Origin: Sphagnum magellanicum
Taxonomy: Eukaryota > Streptophyta > Sphagnopsida > Sphagnales > Sphagnaceae
Length of the DNA stretch: 64,000 nucleotides
Assembly (NCBI GenBank): GCA_021904315.1
Contig: CM038908.1
Coordinates: forward strand, 35,888,001-35,952,000
Direction of reading: 5' to 3'
Below the pieces are notes generated by a model. It worked only from the letters and a program-made list of their open reading frames with translations. It searched no databases and had not been told where the DNA came from. Position 1 is the first letter of the stretch, and the number at the start of each line of letters is the position of its first letter. The position numbers and the translations under genes were made by a program. Shown here in pieces: positions 1 through 11,430 of this stretch.

Positions 1-250
1 TTCAAATATGTAATACTCGCATATAGGTTTTGTAATAACGGCTAATTTTTTTACAACCGTTACAATATGCGCATATAAGTCTCGTAATAGTTGTTGGTTT
101 TTTTACAACCATTGCAATACCCGCATATAGGTTTCATAATAGTTGTTGGTTTTTTTACATCCATTGCAATACTGGCATGTAGGTCCATAAATAGTTGTTG
201 ATTTTTAACATCTTTTGCATTACTTACATATAGGTTTCCATTGTAATATT
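1..250. repeat. 52-bp tandem repeat, about 4.7 units
   Basis: Successive units start near 12, 64, 116, 168 and 219, each with an 'AATACnnGCATATAGGT' core followed by a 'TAGTTGTTGGTTTTTT' block. Units differ by several substitutions each, so the array is not fresh. The left end is cut by the window edge. No coding role is seen. Confidence 0.8.
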
Positions 251-579
251 TATGGGACTCATATGACATAATAATTTAGTCTAAGTATCAATAAATAATG
301 TCATAATTAAGGAATTACTAGAAAATTATTTCAAATAATGTAAATGATTAATTATCATATTTTAAAAATCATTTATTTCTTAATATTAATTAATTAATTA
401 ATTGGTCGAACCTTAATTATTCATATAATTTAAATTTAAAATAAAATAAATTTGATATTTAATTTATTAGTTTAATTACATTTTTATGTTGATAAGTTAT
501 TCAAATCATTATTTTTGATAATTATTCATGATAATTAAATGTCATAAAATTAATTTAAATATATAAAAAGACATATTTT

Positions 580-875
580 GGGTACCCAAACCACTTATTT
601 TTGAAGTGACCTTACATGAAGGTATTGCATTTAGGGTTGATTATTCACCTAAGGTTGTCTAAATCACCTATGACTTATTTCAAAATGAATTTGCATGCAG
701 GTATTGCATATAAGCTTTAGTTTTCATTAAAAGGCCACCCAAACTGGTTATTTCGAAATGACCTTACATGTGGGTATTGCATTTAGGGTTGGGTCTACAC
801 CTTAGGTTACCTAAATCACCTAAGGGTTATATCGAAACGAATTTGAATATGGGTATTAGATTTAGGGAAACACAA
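580..875. repeat. About 76-bp degenerate tandem repeat, 4 units
   Basis: The phrase 'GACCTTACATG' or a variant followed by 'GGTATTGCATTTAGGG' recurs near 608, 687, 760 and 839. Alternate units (152 bp apart) are the most alike, which indicates a two-unit higher-order repeat. No coding role is seen. Confidence 0.65.
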
Positions 876-2214
876 AAAATATTTATCTATTACCATTTGG
901 TAATGTTTCCAAGTTAAGTTCTTTCACTTTTAAAAAATAAATATAAAATGACATTGCATTATTTTACATATGTTTAAGCCTTAAAAATTCTGCCCAAAAT
1001 GCACATTAAATTTATTTTAATTATTATAGACTTGTAAAAAAAATGTTAATTAATTTATATGTCCTAAACCCTAAACCTAAACCATAGTTCTAACATTAAG
1101 TAATAAATTTTACATTAAACCTTAACCCCTTTATCATTAATGTGACCAATTTTGCATTATGTTCATTTTTATATATGTTAAACCATACTATAAGGTGAAT
1201 AAATAATTTTGAAAACATGAATTTCATGATGTATTGGTGAGGAATCAAATATTTAAAAAATATTTTTATGTTTCATGGTTAATGAATTATCATAATATGA
1301 TATGGGTATTACATTTAAACAAAAGTGGGTTAGGAAATATTGAACTTTAACAATTATGAAACATATGGAAACAAAGGAGATTCATAATTATGTTATAGAT
1401 TTAAACAAGTGATAAAATCAAAAACCAATACAATGAGCAAAGTTTAAAGTATAAACCTTAAGCTTTAATATATATGAACCAAATTCCTAAACATTAAATC
1501 AGAAAGCATAACCCTAAAAATCCAAATTATACTTTTCCATAAGCCCTATTACAACCCTAACTATATAAACCCTAACAAAAAAAATCCTAGTGATATATGC
1601 CCTAAACCTAAAAAACTATACAAAGTATATAAATTATATAATGCAAAACAATTTTTTTTTACAAACATAGGAAAAATAATTTAAATTTTTTTTTAAAGCT
1701 TTAAACTACAAAGATTTACTCATTGAAAAAAAACTTTAATCTTAAAAAACAATCAAATAAATTATGTAAAAAATTGAAAGAAAAGATATGTTTATTACCT
1801 TTGTGTGATCTTTCCAAACTAATTTTTTTCCATTCTCTTTGAAAAATATATAGAATGAAATTATATTATTTCACATATGTCTAAACCCTAAAATTTCCCC
1901 CCCAAATTTAACCTAATTTAGGTTAAGTATTATAGATTTGTGAAAAATTTGCTAACTAATTTATGTGTCCCAACCTTAAACCTAAACCATAATCCAATAG
2001 TACATATTTATAATAATTACATGAAAAGATATATTATAATGTCCATTCCATAAATAAATTAGATAAAAAAAAAAAAGTAAAATATGCATTAACTAAACTA
2101 AAATGGCTGCATTTATGACATTATTTCCACTATAAATTGTTTGTAATAACTACATATGGGGACCTATGTTCATCATCCATGAATTAGGACAAACCTTAAT
2201 AAATTGATAGGTAG
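876..2214. other. AT-rich DNA with scattered CCCTAAA-like words; no gene seen
   Basis: Short degenerate runs of CCCTAAA/AACCCTAA occur around 1,060-1,085, 1,500-1,620 and 1,885-1,990. They are dispersed rather than arrayed, so this is not a telomere tract. No convincing open frame, RNA gene or mobile-element end is visible. Confidence 0.5.
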
Positions 2215-2830
2215 GATTGGGGGTTGGGGGGTGGAAAAAATAAGTAGGTAATTAATTAGGTATTTGGTTATGTAAAAAACATAGGTAGGTAGGTGAACAT
2301 AGTGGTAGGTAAGAAGGTGAGTGCATAGGTAGGTAAGTAGGTATATAGGTCGGTAGTTAGGTTAGTAAGCAAGTTAGTAAGTAAAAAGGAAGTTCAAGGA
2401 GCAAGGTAAATAGGTTGTTAGAGTAGGTAAGCATGTAGGTAAGCAAGTTAGTAGGTAGGAAGAAAGTTATACTAGTAAGGTAGCTAGGTAGATAGGCAAG
2501 CTATTACGTAGGAAACAAGTTACCTTATCAAGATGATTAGGTTTGTAAAGTACTTATGTCAATAGGGTGGTTGTGTATATAAGGTTGATAAATAGTAATG
2601 TAACTAAGTCAGTAGGGTAGGTAGTTAATACAATGGTTAAGTCAATAAGGAAATTAAATTAGTAAAGTATGTAGTTAACAAGGTAGTTAGGTTAGTAAGG
2701 TAGGTAGTTAGTATAGTAGTTAGGTCAGTAAGATAATTAATTATTAAGGTAGATATGTCAATAGGGGATAATTAGTAAGGTACCAAGGTTGGTACAATAC
2801 TTATGAAGGTAGGAAGGTGAATACGGTAAT
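2215..2830. repeat. TAGG/TAAG low-complexity tract
   Basis: Degenerate repetition of GTAG, GTAA and GTTAG words over about 600 bp directly outside the left end of family A copy 1. Similar tracts occur at 14,940-15,710 and 31,840-32,240, where they lie inside reverse family A copies. Confidence 0.7.
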
Positions 2831-3020
2831 TATGTGTGAGGTCAGGTTTAGGGAAAAAACAACCAAGAATAAACCCAAAAAAAATAAAAATACAGTGGTC
2901 AGTAGTGAAATGAATTGGATTGTGATGAACCCATTTGATGTCAAATGAAAAAACGCAACCCATCCAGTGGACAAAACAGCCAACTGGTGCATTGGTGGCT
3001 ACTGGTTCAATCTGGCTGCA
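2831..3020. other. Short unassigned segment
   Basis: Mixed sequence between the TAGG tract and the point at 3,021 where homology to family A copy 3 begins. No gene is supported here. Confidence 0.4.
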
Positions 3021-3189
3021 TCTTGGCACAAGCGTGGCAAGAAACCCTTCTTTCTTTAAACCCTAGCACTAAAGATGTGTCCGACACAAGTGAAACGTGA
3101 GAGACAAAGTGCATAAACACAAAAGACTGCAAGGAAATGACTTTTTTACATTCTCTTATGGGGCTTCTTCTTTATTGTAGAATTAGGTA

Positions 3190-4310
3190 AGGGGGTAAGA
3201 CTTCCTTTAGTGGCTCGACGTGTTGTCCCTACCTTTTTAGGATGTTGGACTTTGATCGTTCTTGCACTAGTTTTTCATTTCCGGCAGGATGATCGTCCCA
3301 CTCTTCTTGATGTGGTGGCACATATAAAGACCAGTAGTTATCCCTTTTAGGTCACATTATGGGATACTCGTGTAATGTTACCTAAGGCCGTCCAATTACA
3401 TGTCTTGCCTTTTGGGAGTCTAATAATGCAATCGTATCCTCAAATGCAGTTTTATTTGATGGACCAACTACATGAACAAGAATTTATTTCACTTCTAGCA
3501 AATGTTCCTTCGGATGTTATGTGAACATGTTTTCACTCATGTGGATGTTTATCCACAAAGGCTTGGTTATTACCTCATCTTAATACCCTTTCATTTCGTT
3601 TATCTTAGTTTTTTACAGCCCTTCATATTTGTCTCAATATACCACATCCTACAGTTCCGCATCTTTCACACTGTCAATGTGATTGTACCATTGTAGATTT
3701 GGGTATTCATTTATTATGTTGCATGTGCAAGAGTAAGCACATTGTAGCCCATGATATGTTTCGAAATATTATTGCAACTATCACATCGAAAAATAAAGCT
3801 CATGTATAGAAAGAGGTTTTTCATCTTTTCCCTTGCCACACACAAAAACGAATGAATATTGTCATCACCAAAGATAGTTTTCGAACCTTAATGGATGTTG
3901 CCATTATTAATCCAACTGGTATAAATTTGGTGCAACATGCTTCAACAATGACAACATATGCAACGATAGTTGCCACTCAAAACAAAACACAACATTACAC
4001 ATAGCAAGCGCCAAGAAATGATTTCATTCTCCTTGCCATAGAGATTTATGGTTGTTTCCATCTTCATTTTGATTCCTTTTTGACTTCTTGTGTACATGCC
4101 TATATAGTTCACCATTAGCAATCCTCCTTGGTACCTTCAATGTTTATATTTTATTATAGGCAACAAATGTCGATAGCCTTACAACATGTACAAGCCATCA
4201 CAATTCTTCAACGAGCTAGTATGCTTAGTGAAAGTTCTTCATCTCTTCCACACATACTAGCTAGTGCACCTCCATCACTAGTTAACTTGTGGCATAGGAT
4301 GCCCTTTTAG
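3190..4310 (+). pseudogene. Decayed C-terminal region of a reverse-transcriptase-linked PD-(D/E)XK-like nuclease
   Basis: Conceptual reading of the plus strand, with interruptions, gives a stretch with FGSLIMQSYPQMQ, EFISLLANVPSDV, a Cys-rich 'CCMCKSKHIVAHD', then DIVIT..F.TL.DV.I.NPT and a later FI.LAIEIYGC. From memory this order resembles the C-terminal tails of some plant and algal reverse-transcriptase proteins that carry a restriction-nuclease-like fold (D...DV...E). No upstream reverse transcriptase is present. The copy is clearly dead, and family A copy 3 holds a parallel remnant on the minus strand. The assignment rests on remembered motif order and should be treated as tentative. 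Confidence 0.4.
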
Positions 4311-6663
4311 CATTACATCTTCCTTCATTATTATTACTATTATTTTGATGGTCTTGGTTTCCCTTTCATGTGTTTACATTTACCTCAACATGCCTTGTAT
4401 TTTTTGTGGATGGATTTCCATCCTTGTTTATATACATATACATGTATTTTTTTATTATCTCATATCTTTTGCCTAATTATTGACCCTTGTATAGCAAATT
4501 GAAAGAAACCTTATATAATCTTTTATTTTGGGAAGGGTCATAGTGCAAGTATTTTCTAGGATTATGGTGAATCAAAGAGGCCCATCATCCAAAAATAAAT
4601 AAATTTTAAAACAAGGCCCCATAACCACCTAATACCACCACTATGACTTACAATTTGATGATATTTGGTCAAATAATGCATCTAAACAATGCAATATGAA
4701 AAATTAAACATAAAAAATGACTCAATTCATTTGGACAATGCACATACTAAACATTAAGTTTTTTGGACATATCATAAATCAGTTAAATTACTTTACAAAA
4801 AAATAGTGGTTTTTTTCCAAATTTGTGAAATAGGTGAGTTAACGATCATGTATAAGAGAAATTAGCCAAATTTGGCTAGAAGTCAAAGGGGAAAGTAAAA
4901 AAATTTAAGATTCCTCATATAATTTGAAAGCTTGTTTGAACCTATCCTTTAAATATGATGATTTTAGATTTTTTTATTTAGGATTTTTTATTGTAGTGTT
5001 TATTGCATGAATGTCCTTCAAAGCAATGCATGGTCCTTTAATTTTTAGAAAAATCTTCAATTCCAAGTTTCACAAAAAAAAAATTGAAATTGAAATTGGA
5101 ACTATTTTCAATTCTTGTTGGGAAAGAAGGAAATGCAAAAAATTCAGAATACATGGGGATCCTAAAGCCCAAGCAATGCCTCCAATGTAACCATGGTAGA
5201 AATCAAAAACCCAAAAAGATTCTAAGATAAACATTGTAAATAGAGGATATATGTCAAAATCATTATACAACATATTGTTTGTTTGTTTGTTTTGGTTTTT
5301 TCTTTCTTTCTTTCTTTCAAATTTTCTTTCAAAAGTTTAGAGATTTTTTAAAAAAATTTAGCAAATTTTCTTGAATTTATGATTTAAGAAACCAAAATTT
5401 TAAAAATATATATCACCACAACGTGCAAATTCAGCCAAAAAAAGAAATGCTAACAACATATACGCATTTCCATTTTTCACAATTTATGTGATTATAATGA
5501 ATTTGTTCAAATTATGGTGACTAACTATTAAATATATTTTCTTTTGATATTTTAATTTTTTTCGTTGCATCAATTAATTTGGAAAAAACTCTTATCATAT
5601 GCTCTTGGAATCCCTTTACATTTTATTATAGTTTTCCATTATATATATTTGTGAATACATCTTTAATGCTATTCATTGATGTGATTGCATTTTGTTAAAT
5701 TTTTGATAGGATGTTTAAAATTTCATGCATTCATGTTTGCAATGCGAATTGCATAATTGTCTTTTTCTTCACTTTGAGATGTGCCATACTTGACTAAATA
5801 TTTTTTATTGTACATTCACCCACTTATAAGTTATACTTACATTGTATGTATAGGGTAAACGATGAAATATTTATTGTTATTGTGAAAACTGAGTCAATGT
5901 TCAACATTTACCTTTACCCAAATTGATAATTTGCAAAACCTTTATACCTTTATCAACTCTTTTTGTTCTACCTATATGCAGCCAAAAAGTGATATTGAAA
6001 AGGAAACATGCTAAAATCATTTTCTTTTTTATATTTTCAATAGCCAATATTCAACCAAATTTTAAGAAAAGTTTCCAGATTTTTATGTATGGTTCAAGTA
6101 GGCATCCAAAAATATAGATGTTTAAAAACTTTTATTTTGAAATTTAGCTTGTAGCCAAAGTTGGCTAAGTCTTCTTGTGAATCATCCCCACTTTGGCTAT
6201 AACACAAAATTGACCAAAAAACCATTGACCCTTGCTTGGTTTGGAAATTTTTTGAAGTCTATTTACCTTTTACTAGGCTGAGATATTTTTTGAAATTTTG
6301 TACTTACTTTTATCTGGCCAAAATATTAAAATGCATACACTGACCCCAATCAGGGTTTCGTTTGGTGGCGAATTTTGTCACTTGGTTACAAAAAAAAAAA
6401 ACAAGGCCTGAAAATTTGTCATAGGCTTTTTGGGGGAATAAAAAGGGGGGGTGGGGTGGGGGGTGCGAAAAAAAAAGTTGAACTCACCATATTTAGATCA
6501 CACATTCTTGTATGGGGGTGTGAATAATTTTTTACTTTTCCCTTTGAACTGTAGCCAAATTTGACTAAGTCCTCTTATGAATGATTGCCAGTCCACCTTC
6601 CTCACAAAATTGAATACCTTTCTCAGCTAAAATTATGTGTTGAGTCTCTTTTTATCAGTTTAG

Positions 6664-6970
6664 TATTTGACATAAGATCACCCATGAAATTGAAAATGGG
6701 ACATCAAAAAGGTTGGGGACTACTAATAGCAAATCATCTCGTCCAATCGGTATGATGGGCCAATGAGAAAACACTAAGCACCAGTCAAGTCATATTAATT
6801 ATTCTCTTTTGTACAGGTGCACAGCATTGCTGTGCCTTTTACTAGGCACCGCACACTGTGCAATTATGCTGAGCGAGAACTACTTTCCTGACCCAAACCG
6901 GCATAATTTGACATTTCTTCATCTAATTTTAATGTGCAGGATCACATACTGAGCACCGCTGGAGATGCTC
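6664..6970. mobile_element. About 308-bp insertion in family A copy 1, MITE-like
   Basis: Copies 2 and 4 read 'CAGTTTAGCTCATTG' where copy 1 reads GTTTAG, then about 308 bp, then TAAGGCTCATTG. One end carries GAGCATCTCCAGCGGTGCTC in reverse complement, a style common at plant MITE ends. Matching terminal inverted repeats were not resolved. The flanking TAG/TAAG could be a 3-4-bp target duplication, as PIF/Harbinger elements make. The same insertion is in copy 3 and, cut short, in copy 5. Confidence 0.5.
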
Positions 6971-7299
6971 TAAGGCTCATTGTGCCTCATGATGTTAACC
7001 CTCAAAAAATTGGGAAAAAAAAATCCTGGCCCCCAACACTGGTTTTATATATGTGAAAAGATGAGACCGAATCAAGATGATAAATAACTCTTCATGTAAT
7101 CTGTGGAGTTTTCTTCTTAATGATTTTTATTTATTTAAATAAATTATATTATTATTTATAATAAATAATATTTTCTAATAAAATTTGGGAAGCAAACAAG
7201 TATTCTACCTCATTGCAAAAATAGAAAAATAACAAACCATGTATGGAGATTTTGGTAAATTTAAGCTCGACATATTTCTGATCCCCACCTGACTTGACC

Positions 7300-7560
7300 G
7301 TGGTTCGAAAGACTGAGCCCTCCCGTCACTCTGCTGCCTCAGCGGCAGAGCATGCACGTTAGCCCCCGCGTTTGCCAACTCCCCCAGATCCTCCTTTCCC
7401 CCCTTCCTCGCGGGGCCCATACCAATCCCCCCTTCCTACTGTTCTCGCCACCTTCTCCAGATCCCCCTTCCCCCCCTCCTCGCGCGGCCCATACCAAGTC
7501 CCCCCTTCCTCCTGTTCTGCTTACTCTTTCCGTCCGGCTAGTGTCGAACTTCCACTGAAA
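7300..7560 (+). promoter_or_regulatory. GC-rich leader block of family A copy 1
   Basis: An abrupt GC-rich island in AT-rich surroundings, made of C-rich runs and two roughly 72-bp subunits that share CCTCGCGGGGCCCATACCAA-like text (7,406 and 7,478). Equivalent blocks lie upstream of the AP2-like gene in copies 2 and 3. Open frames cross it on both strands but their register differs between copies, so it reads more like a promoter or 5' leader than an exon. Function is inferred from position only. Confidence 0.35.
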
Positions 7561-8075
7561 CATGTATGTAATGGTGCCAAGAAGCTGCAATTTGCAATAC
7601 AGACAAAGGTCTTCTTTAACTTCTTTCTGTTTGCTAGCCTGGACTTTGGTCCTTGCTGCTTGTTTCTTTCTCTCTCCCTTTCTTGGTTGCTTTCTTTTTT
7701 ATAAAGTTTGGCTGGGTTTTACCACCTCTTCTTTAACCCTTTGCAAGGGGTTACTTGTGTTGTGGGGTTCCTTTGGAATGTTGTGTAGTGAAGCTCAGGT
7801 TTCCAATATATTAGATGTGAGATGTTGGTAGTATACGCAGCACTGATGCTTCTTTTTCTTATTTCCAATTTTTGTGGCTGAAGGGTTTATCTTGTGCATT
7901 TGTGTTCACAACACAATTGGAGGTGGAGACCTAACTGAACTGTTGGTCTAGCACAAGGTCCATTGTGGCAGAATATCAGATTCTGGTTTCCTTTATAATG
8001 TCTCTCCCCTAATCCCCTCTTTCTTCTTGCTTTCCTTTCCCCTTAAACCCTAGAGCTATCCCCTTACAAGCAATT

Positions 8076-8265
8076 GTCAAAGTGATGACAATGTATTTGG
8101 AGCGTACACTTTTTCTATGACATCCTAAATGTGTTTTAGGAGTGGCAATGATGTATTTGGAGCATATGGCTTTTCTATGACATCCTATTGTGTTCTTGGA
8201 GTGGCAATGATGCATTTGGAGCATATAGCTTTTTTATGACATCCTAAACGTGTTGTAGTGCTTGT
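8076..8265. repeat. 60-bp tandem triplicate, family A copy 1
   Basis: Three units of about 60 bp, each with TTTCTATGACATCCTAAA and GTGGCAATGATGTATTTGGA-like text; unit starts are near 8,101, 8,161 and 8,220. The same three-unit array is kept in copies 2 and 3. Confidence 0.75.
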
Positions 8266-9052
8266 GAATGAACTCCAAGCCAAGGTACTTTCAAATCTCC
8301 CACAACTCAATTATGTCTTTTTATTGCCTCTACCAATAAGGAAGAGACTATGCATTGGTGTAGGATTTGGGCGTTAAATTTTTACTTCATGCCTCTAAAT
8401 GAAAAGTTCTAGATCTAGTAAGGGAAGTTTTTAGTTTTTGAACCTGTCTTAAAAGGAAGAATCATGATGCAATGAGCTTCTTGTTTTGTTTTATGTAGTT
8501 TCACTCTTACCCTAGTGGTCAACAATTAGTAGACTATTCACTTGGAAAAATTAGCTAGTGTATTTTGTAAACACTTTATATCCTTGATTGAATATGATTT
8601 CTAGAAAAGAGGAGGATCTTGTGCCTACTCCTCAAGAGAAAGATGGAAATTATGTCTACATACGAACATAAGCTCCATTAATTTCTTAAGGAATTTTTGT
8701 ATGTAACATAAGTAGTTATTGTCCATAGGAAGGAAGATTTGTTAAATTTGGTTATGAGACCAAATATGAACCACATTTCAATCCTCTATATTTATGTCTA
8801 CTTACTATAATCAAATACAACAATCTAGCAAATTTTCCTCCCTCCTCCCCCCTCCCCCCTAATTTCTAGCAATTGAATCGTTGAAAAGAACCAAAGTTTC
8901 CATTTTTAATTTTGGTGAAATTTTGCAAAGATGAAAACATTCGTAAGTTCCCTCCCATTCTTAAGGAGTAGGCAATTGCACCCTTTCCTTCATAAATTTC
9001 ATGATCTACATGTTTAAATTTATGATAACATTTGTGTCGTGCTTTACGATAG

Positions 9053-10410
9053 GTGAAAGCCTACAAGCAAGGGCCAAAATGGGGGGTAAGTTCTTGGACT
9101 AGTGGATCAATAGCATTGCGGTTTGCATAATTCAATACTTGATGGGTTATGCAGAAAAAGGTGGTGGTGCATGGGAGTTTCGTGCCACATATGTTTGCAT
9201 AGAATTGAGATTGGGGCTTACCCATTCCAAAAGTTCAGAAGATACCATGGAATGCGCAAAAAGGTTAAAAAAGATGGTCAAGTCAAATATGAACCAATGG
9301 TGTCTTTCAATGGTGTTAAATTTTATTTTCAAGAACAAGAAACCGTAGAACAAGTTGCTTTTATTTGTGATGTGGCCAAGTTTTGCCTTGGCATCAATGG
9401 AAGACATGGTTTCAACTTTGATCCAAGTCTTTAGACTTTTCTTTTACAAAGTTCCAACAAATTTCCACATGACCAAATAAAGAACTTGATTTTACAATAT
9501 GCAAAAGGCCTCCGAACTTGGAGGCACTTGACAATAGATGCATCAACATTATGTCCCTCCAATGCTCCAAATGAAGATGCAACAATGGTTGGATTTGATG
9601 AGTTCATCAAGGAGTTTCGTGAAGAACCATTACAATTATCCTTTGATAATCAATCTCAAGAAGTTGTGGATGTTGAAGGAGGTGTTAGGGACACTAATGG
9701 TGATTCTACAACCCTTCATGGTGTTGAACACGAAATGATTTCAACATTAATGAATGACCTTGATGTTCTAGGTAAATTAAATTAACTGATGACCTCCATT
9801 AATGAATACGAACATGTACATAATGACAAGATTATGCATGTTAATTTTCTTTAGATTAATTTTTCCTTGATTACCATGATCTTTTGTGCACAACTAAGGT
9901 AGACATGTGGGCACATTGTTGATGTTGTCATCTAAAGAAAAAAATATAATTTTGAAAATCAAATTACAATTCTTACATGTTGCCATTTATTGAATGATAG
10001 GTTCTTATGTTGTAGATTCAATGTTGAATTTGCAACAAAATGCACATCAATTGAAAGAAGAAACTTCTCAACATCCAAATGCTTTGGACAATGAGATTTT
10101 GCAACCATCAACCAATCAATCTCCCATTCAACAACTCATTTTTCAATTAGAAATTGGAATGCCTTGTGGGATTGAAAAATCTACAAATCTAACAACAGAA
10201 AACCTCAACAAGTTAAGCATATTTGCTAGAGCAAGTTGGCAATTGTCATATGGGAGTGATCTCCCAAGTAGTGAAGGACATTTGGTACAAAGCTACAAAA
10301 AAATTGCTTTGCAAAAGTTTGGTGATGATGAAGCTTGTAAATTGTCCCCATACATGCTTTTAGTAGTAAGTTATTTTGCTAGCCATGGTTGGAAAATCAA
10401 GTGCTTTTGA
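9053..10410 (+). pseudogene. AP2/ERF-like two-exon gene, family A copy 1 (broken)
   Basis: Exon a (9,053-9,771) and exon b (10,001-10,410, stop TGA) flank a 229-bp GT-AG intron. The donor is TAG|GTAAAT and the acceptor ATGATAG|GT, both aligned with copies 2 and 3. Exon a encodes the same protein as the open copy at 16,572-17,895, including RYHGMRKKVKKDG, NGVKFYF and NGRHGFNF. It is broken by an in-frame TAG near the exon start (Trp in copy 3), a one-G loss in the GGGG run before CTTACCC (five G in copy 2), and a stop after FDPSL. Exon b is open throughout. No intact start or upstream exon is seen. Its role is unknown; DNA binding is inferred only from the AP2-like pattern. Confidence 0.55.
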
Positions 10411-10603
10411 AGCCCAATAGCGTTATGCAAGTTTGGAGCCTTGCATTTGGCTATATGAATTTGTTCTTCATAATTTATGTTTCATTAACTAGAACCCCAT
10501 GGCTAGGGGAAAATCTTTGTATTAATCCCAGGATATAATGTCAATTCAAAGATTTTATAACTTAGGCTCCATGTTGTTTTGCACTACCAATAATGATGGA
10601 CTA

Positions 10604-11356
10604 ATCACAAACATAATTGCACAAGTTAAAAGTGGTTGCATGTAACTTGAATAACATTAAAGTTGAATATGTACTCGTGTTCTTAGGAAGGGCTTCTAGT
10701 TGAGGCCAAAAAGGGTGAGAAACAATTTTTAAAAAAAAGTTTCATGTAGCCAATGAGAAGGTTCAACTTGCATTAAAAAGGGCCCAATTTTTTTCTTTGG
10801 TGGTTGGGGGGTGGGAGCATAGTGGAAACAAGATTGAAGGTTGGGGGGAGATTAATTTTGGATTTTGATGTTCCCATCCCAATTATGGTTCTAATGTGCT
10901 TTTTAAGTTCCCCACATGTTCCCCAATCTGTTCCCAATAGTTCCACACATTAGAGTTTTTCGTACAATCAGGAAAACACGACACAAGAACCTTGAGTTTG
11001 GTCCAAAATTGAGTGAGATTAAAAAAAACTTGCCGAAAAGTACATTTGCCTTCAAGGGGGGGCCAAACTCAGAAATGCGCCACTTTTTGTGCCAAATTGA
11101 ATTTCATCCTATTTTGACCCCTTCATTCCTTTTTCTTGAACACCTCCATTACTGCTACATATATTTTCACTACTCCTACATGTACAACTATTATAATTAC
11201 CCCGAACCTTGTGCATTAAATGCTAAGTTTCAGCATTTTGCACCCAGATTTAATAAAACTTCCTTACTTTGCGGACTTCACTCAAAGAGGAGATAGGGGG
11301 TTAAAAGAGGCCCAAAGATAGGGTGAAGATAAGATGACTTTAAGGAAAACTCTATT
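10604..11356 (+). repeat. Family B repeat, copy 1 (forward)
   Basis: About 753 bp matching the reverse complement of 46,617-47,407. Edges are sharp: it begins after GATGGACTA of family A and ends at ACTCTATTA, after which family A-like sequence (equivalent to about 4,450-4,530) resumes. It holds an open frame at 10,916-11,296 (126 codons, MFPNLFPI...) that stays in register with a 163-codon frame in the other copy. No known domain is recognised. No inverted termini are seen. Confidence 0.65.
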
Positions 11357-11430
11357 ATCTCATATCTTTTGCCTACTTTTTTACCCTTGTATAGCAAATT
11401 GAAAAAAATGTTATATAATCTTGGGTACTT
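11345..11430 (+). repeat. Small family A fragment
   Basis: About 80 bp, from TATTATCTCATATC to TTATATAATCTT, repeats 4,451-4,530 with few differences. It lies directly after family B, so the two families have been spliced together by insertion or rearrangement. Confidence 0.6.

Larger units (their letters stand above)
3021..10603 (+). mobile_element. Family A long repeat, copy 1 (forward)
   Basis: This segment matches the reverse complement of 38,852-46,075, and in part 16,330-22,372, 28,260-30,330 and 30,331-31,765. The outer edge is sharp: homology with copy 3 stops at 3,021 (46,075 in copy 3), beside an imperfect hairpin (arms TCTTGGCAC and GTGGCAAGA). Contents in order are a nuclease-like remnant (3,190-4,310), about 2.7 kb of non-coding DNA, a GC-rich leader, a 60-bp triplicate, and a broken AP2-like gene. 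The right edge at 10,603 abuts family B; in copies 2 and 3 family A continues past this point. Copy number, both orientations and dispersal suggest a mobile or frequently duplicated unit. No transposase is recognised, so 'mobile element' is an inference; segmental duplication of a gene block is the alternative. Confidence 0.7.

Noticed and set aside
1060-1620. Telomere or interstitial telomere array
   Set aside because: Only scattered degenerate CCCTAAA words; no run of perfect tandem units.
7300-7330. A tRNA-like B box (GGTTCGAA) near the GC-rich leader, suggesting a SINE head
   Set aside because: No A box at the right distance and no cloverleaf could be drawn on either strand.
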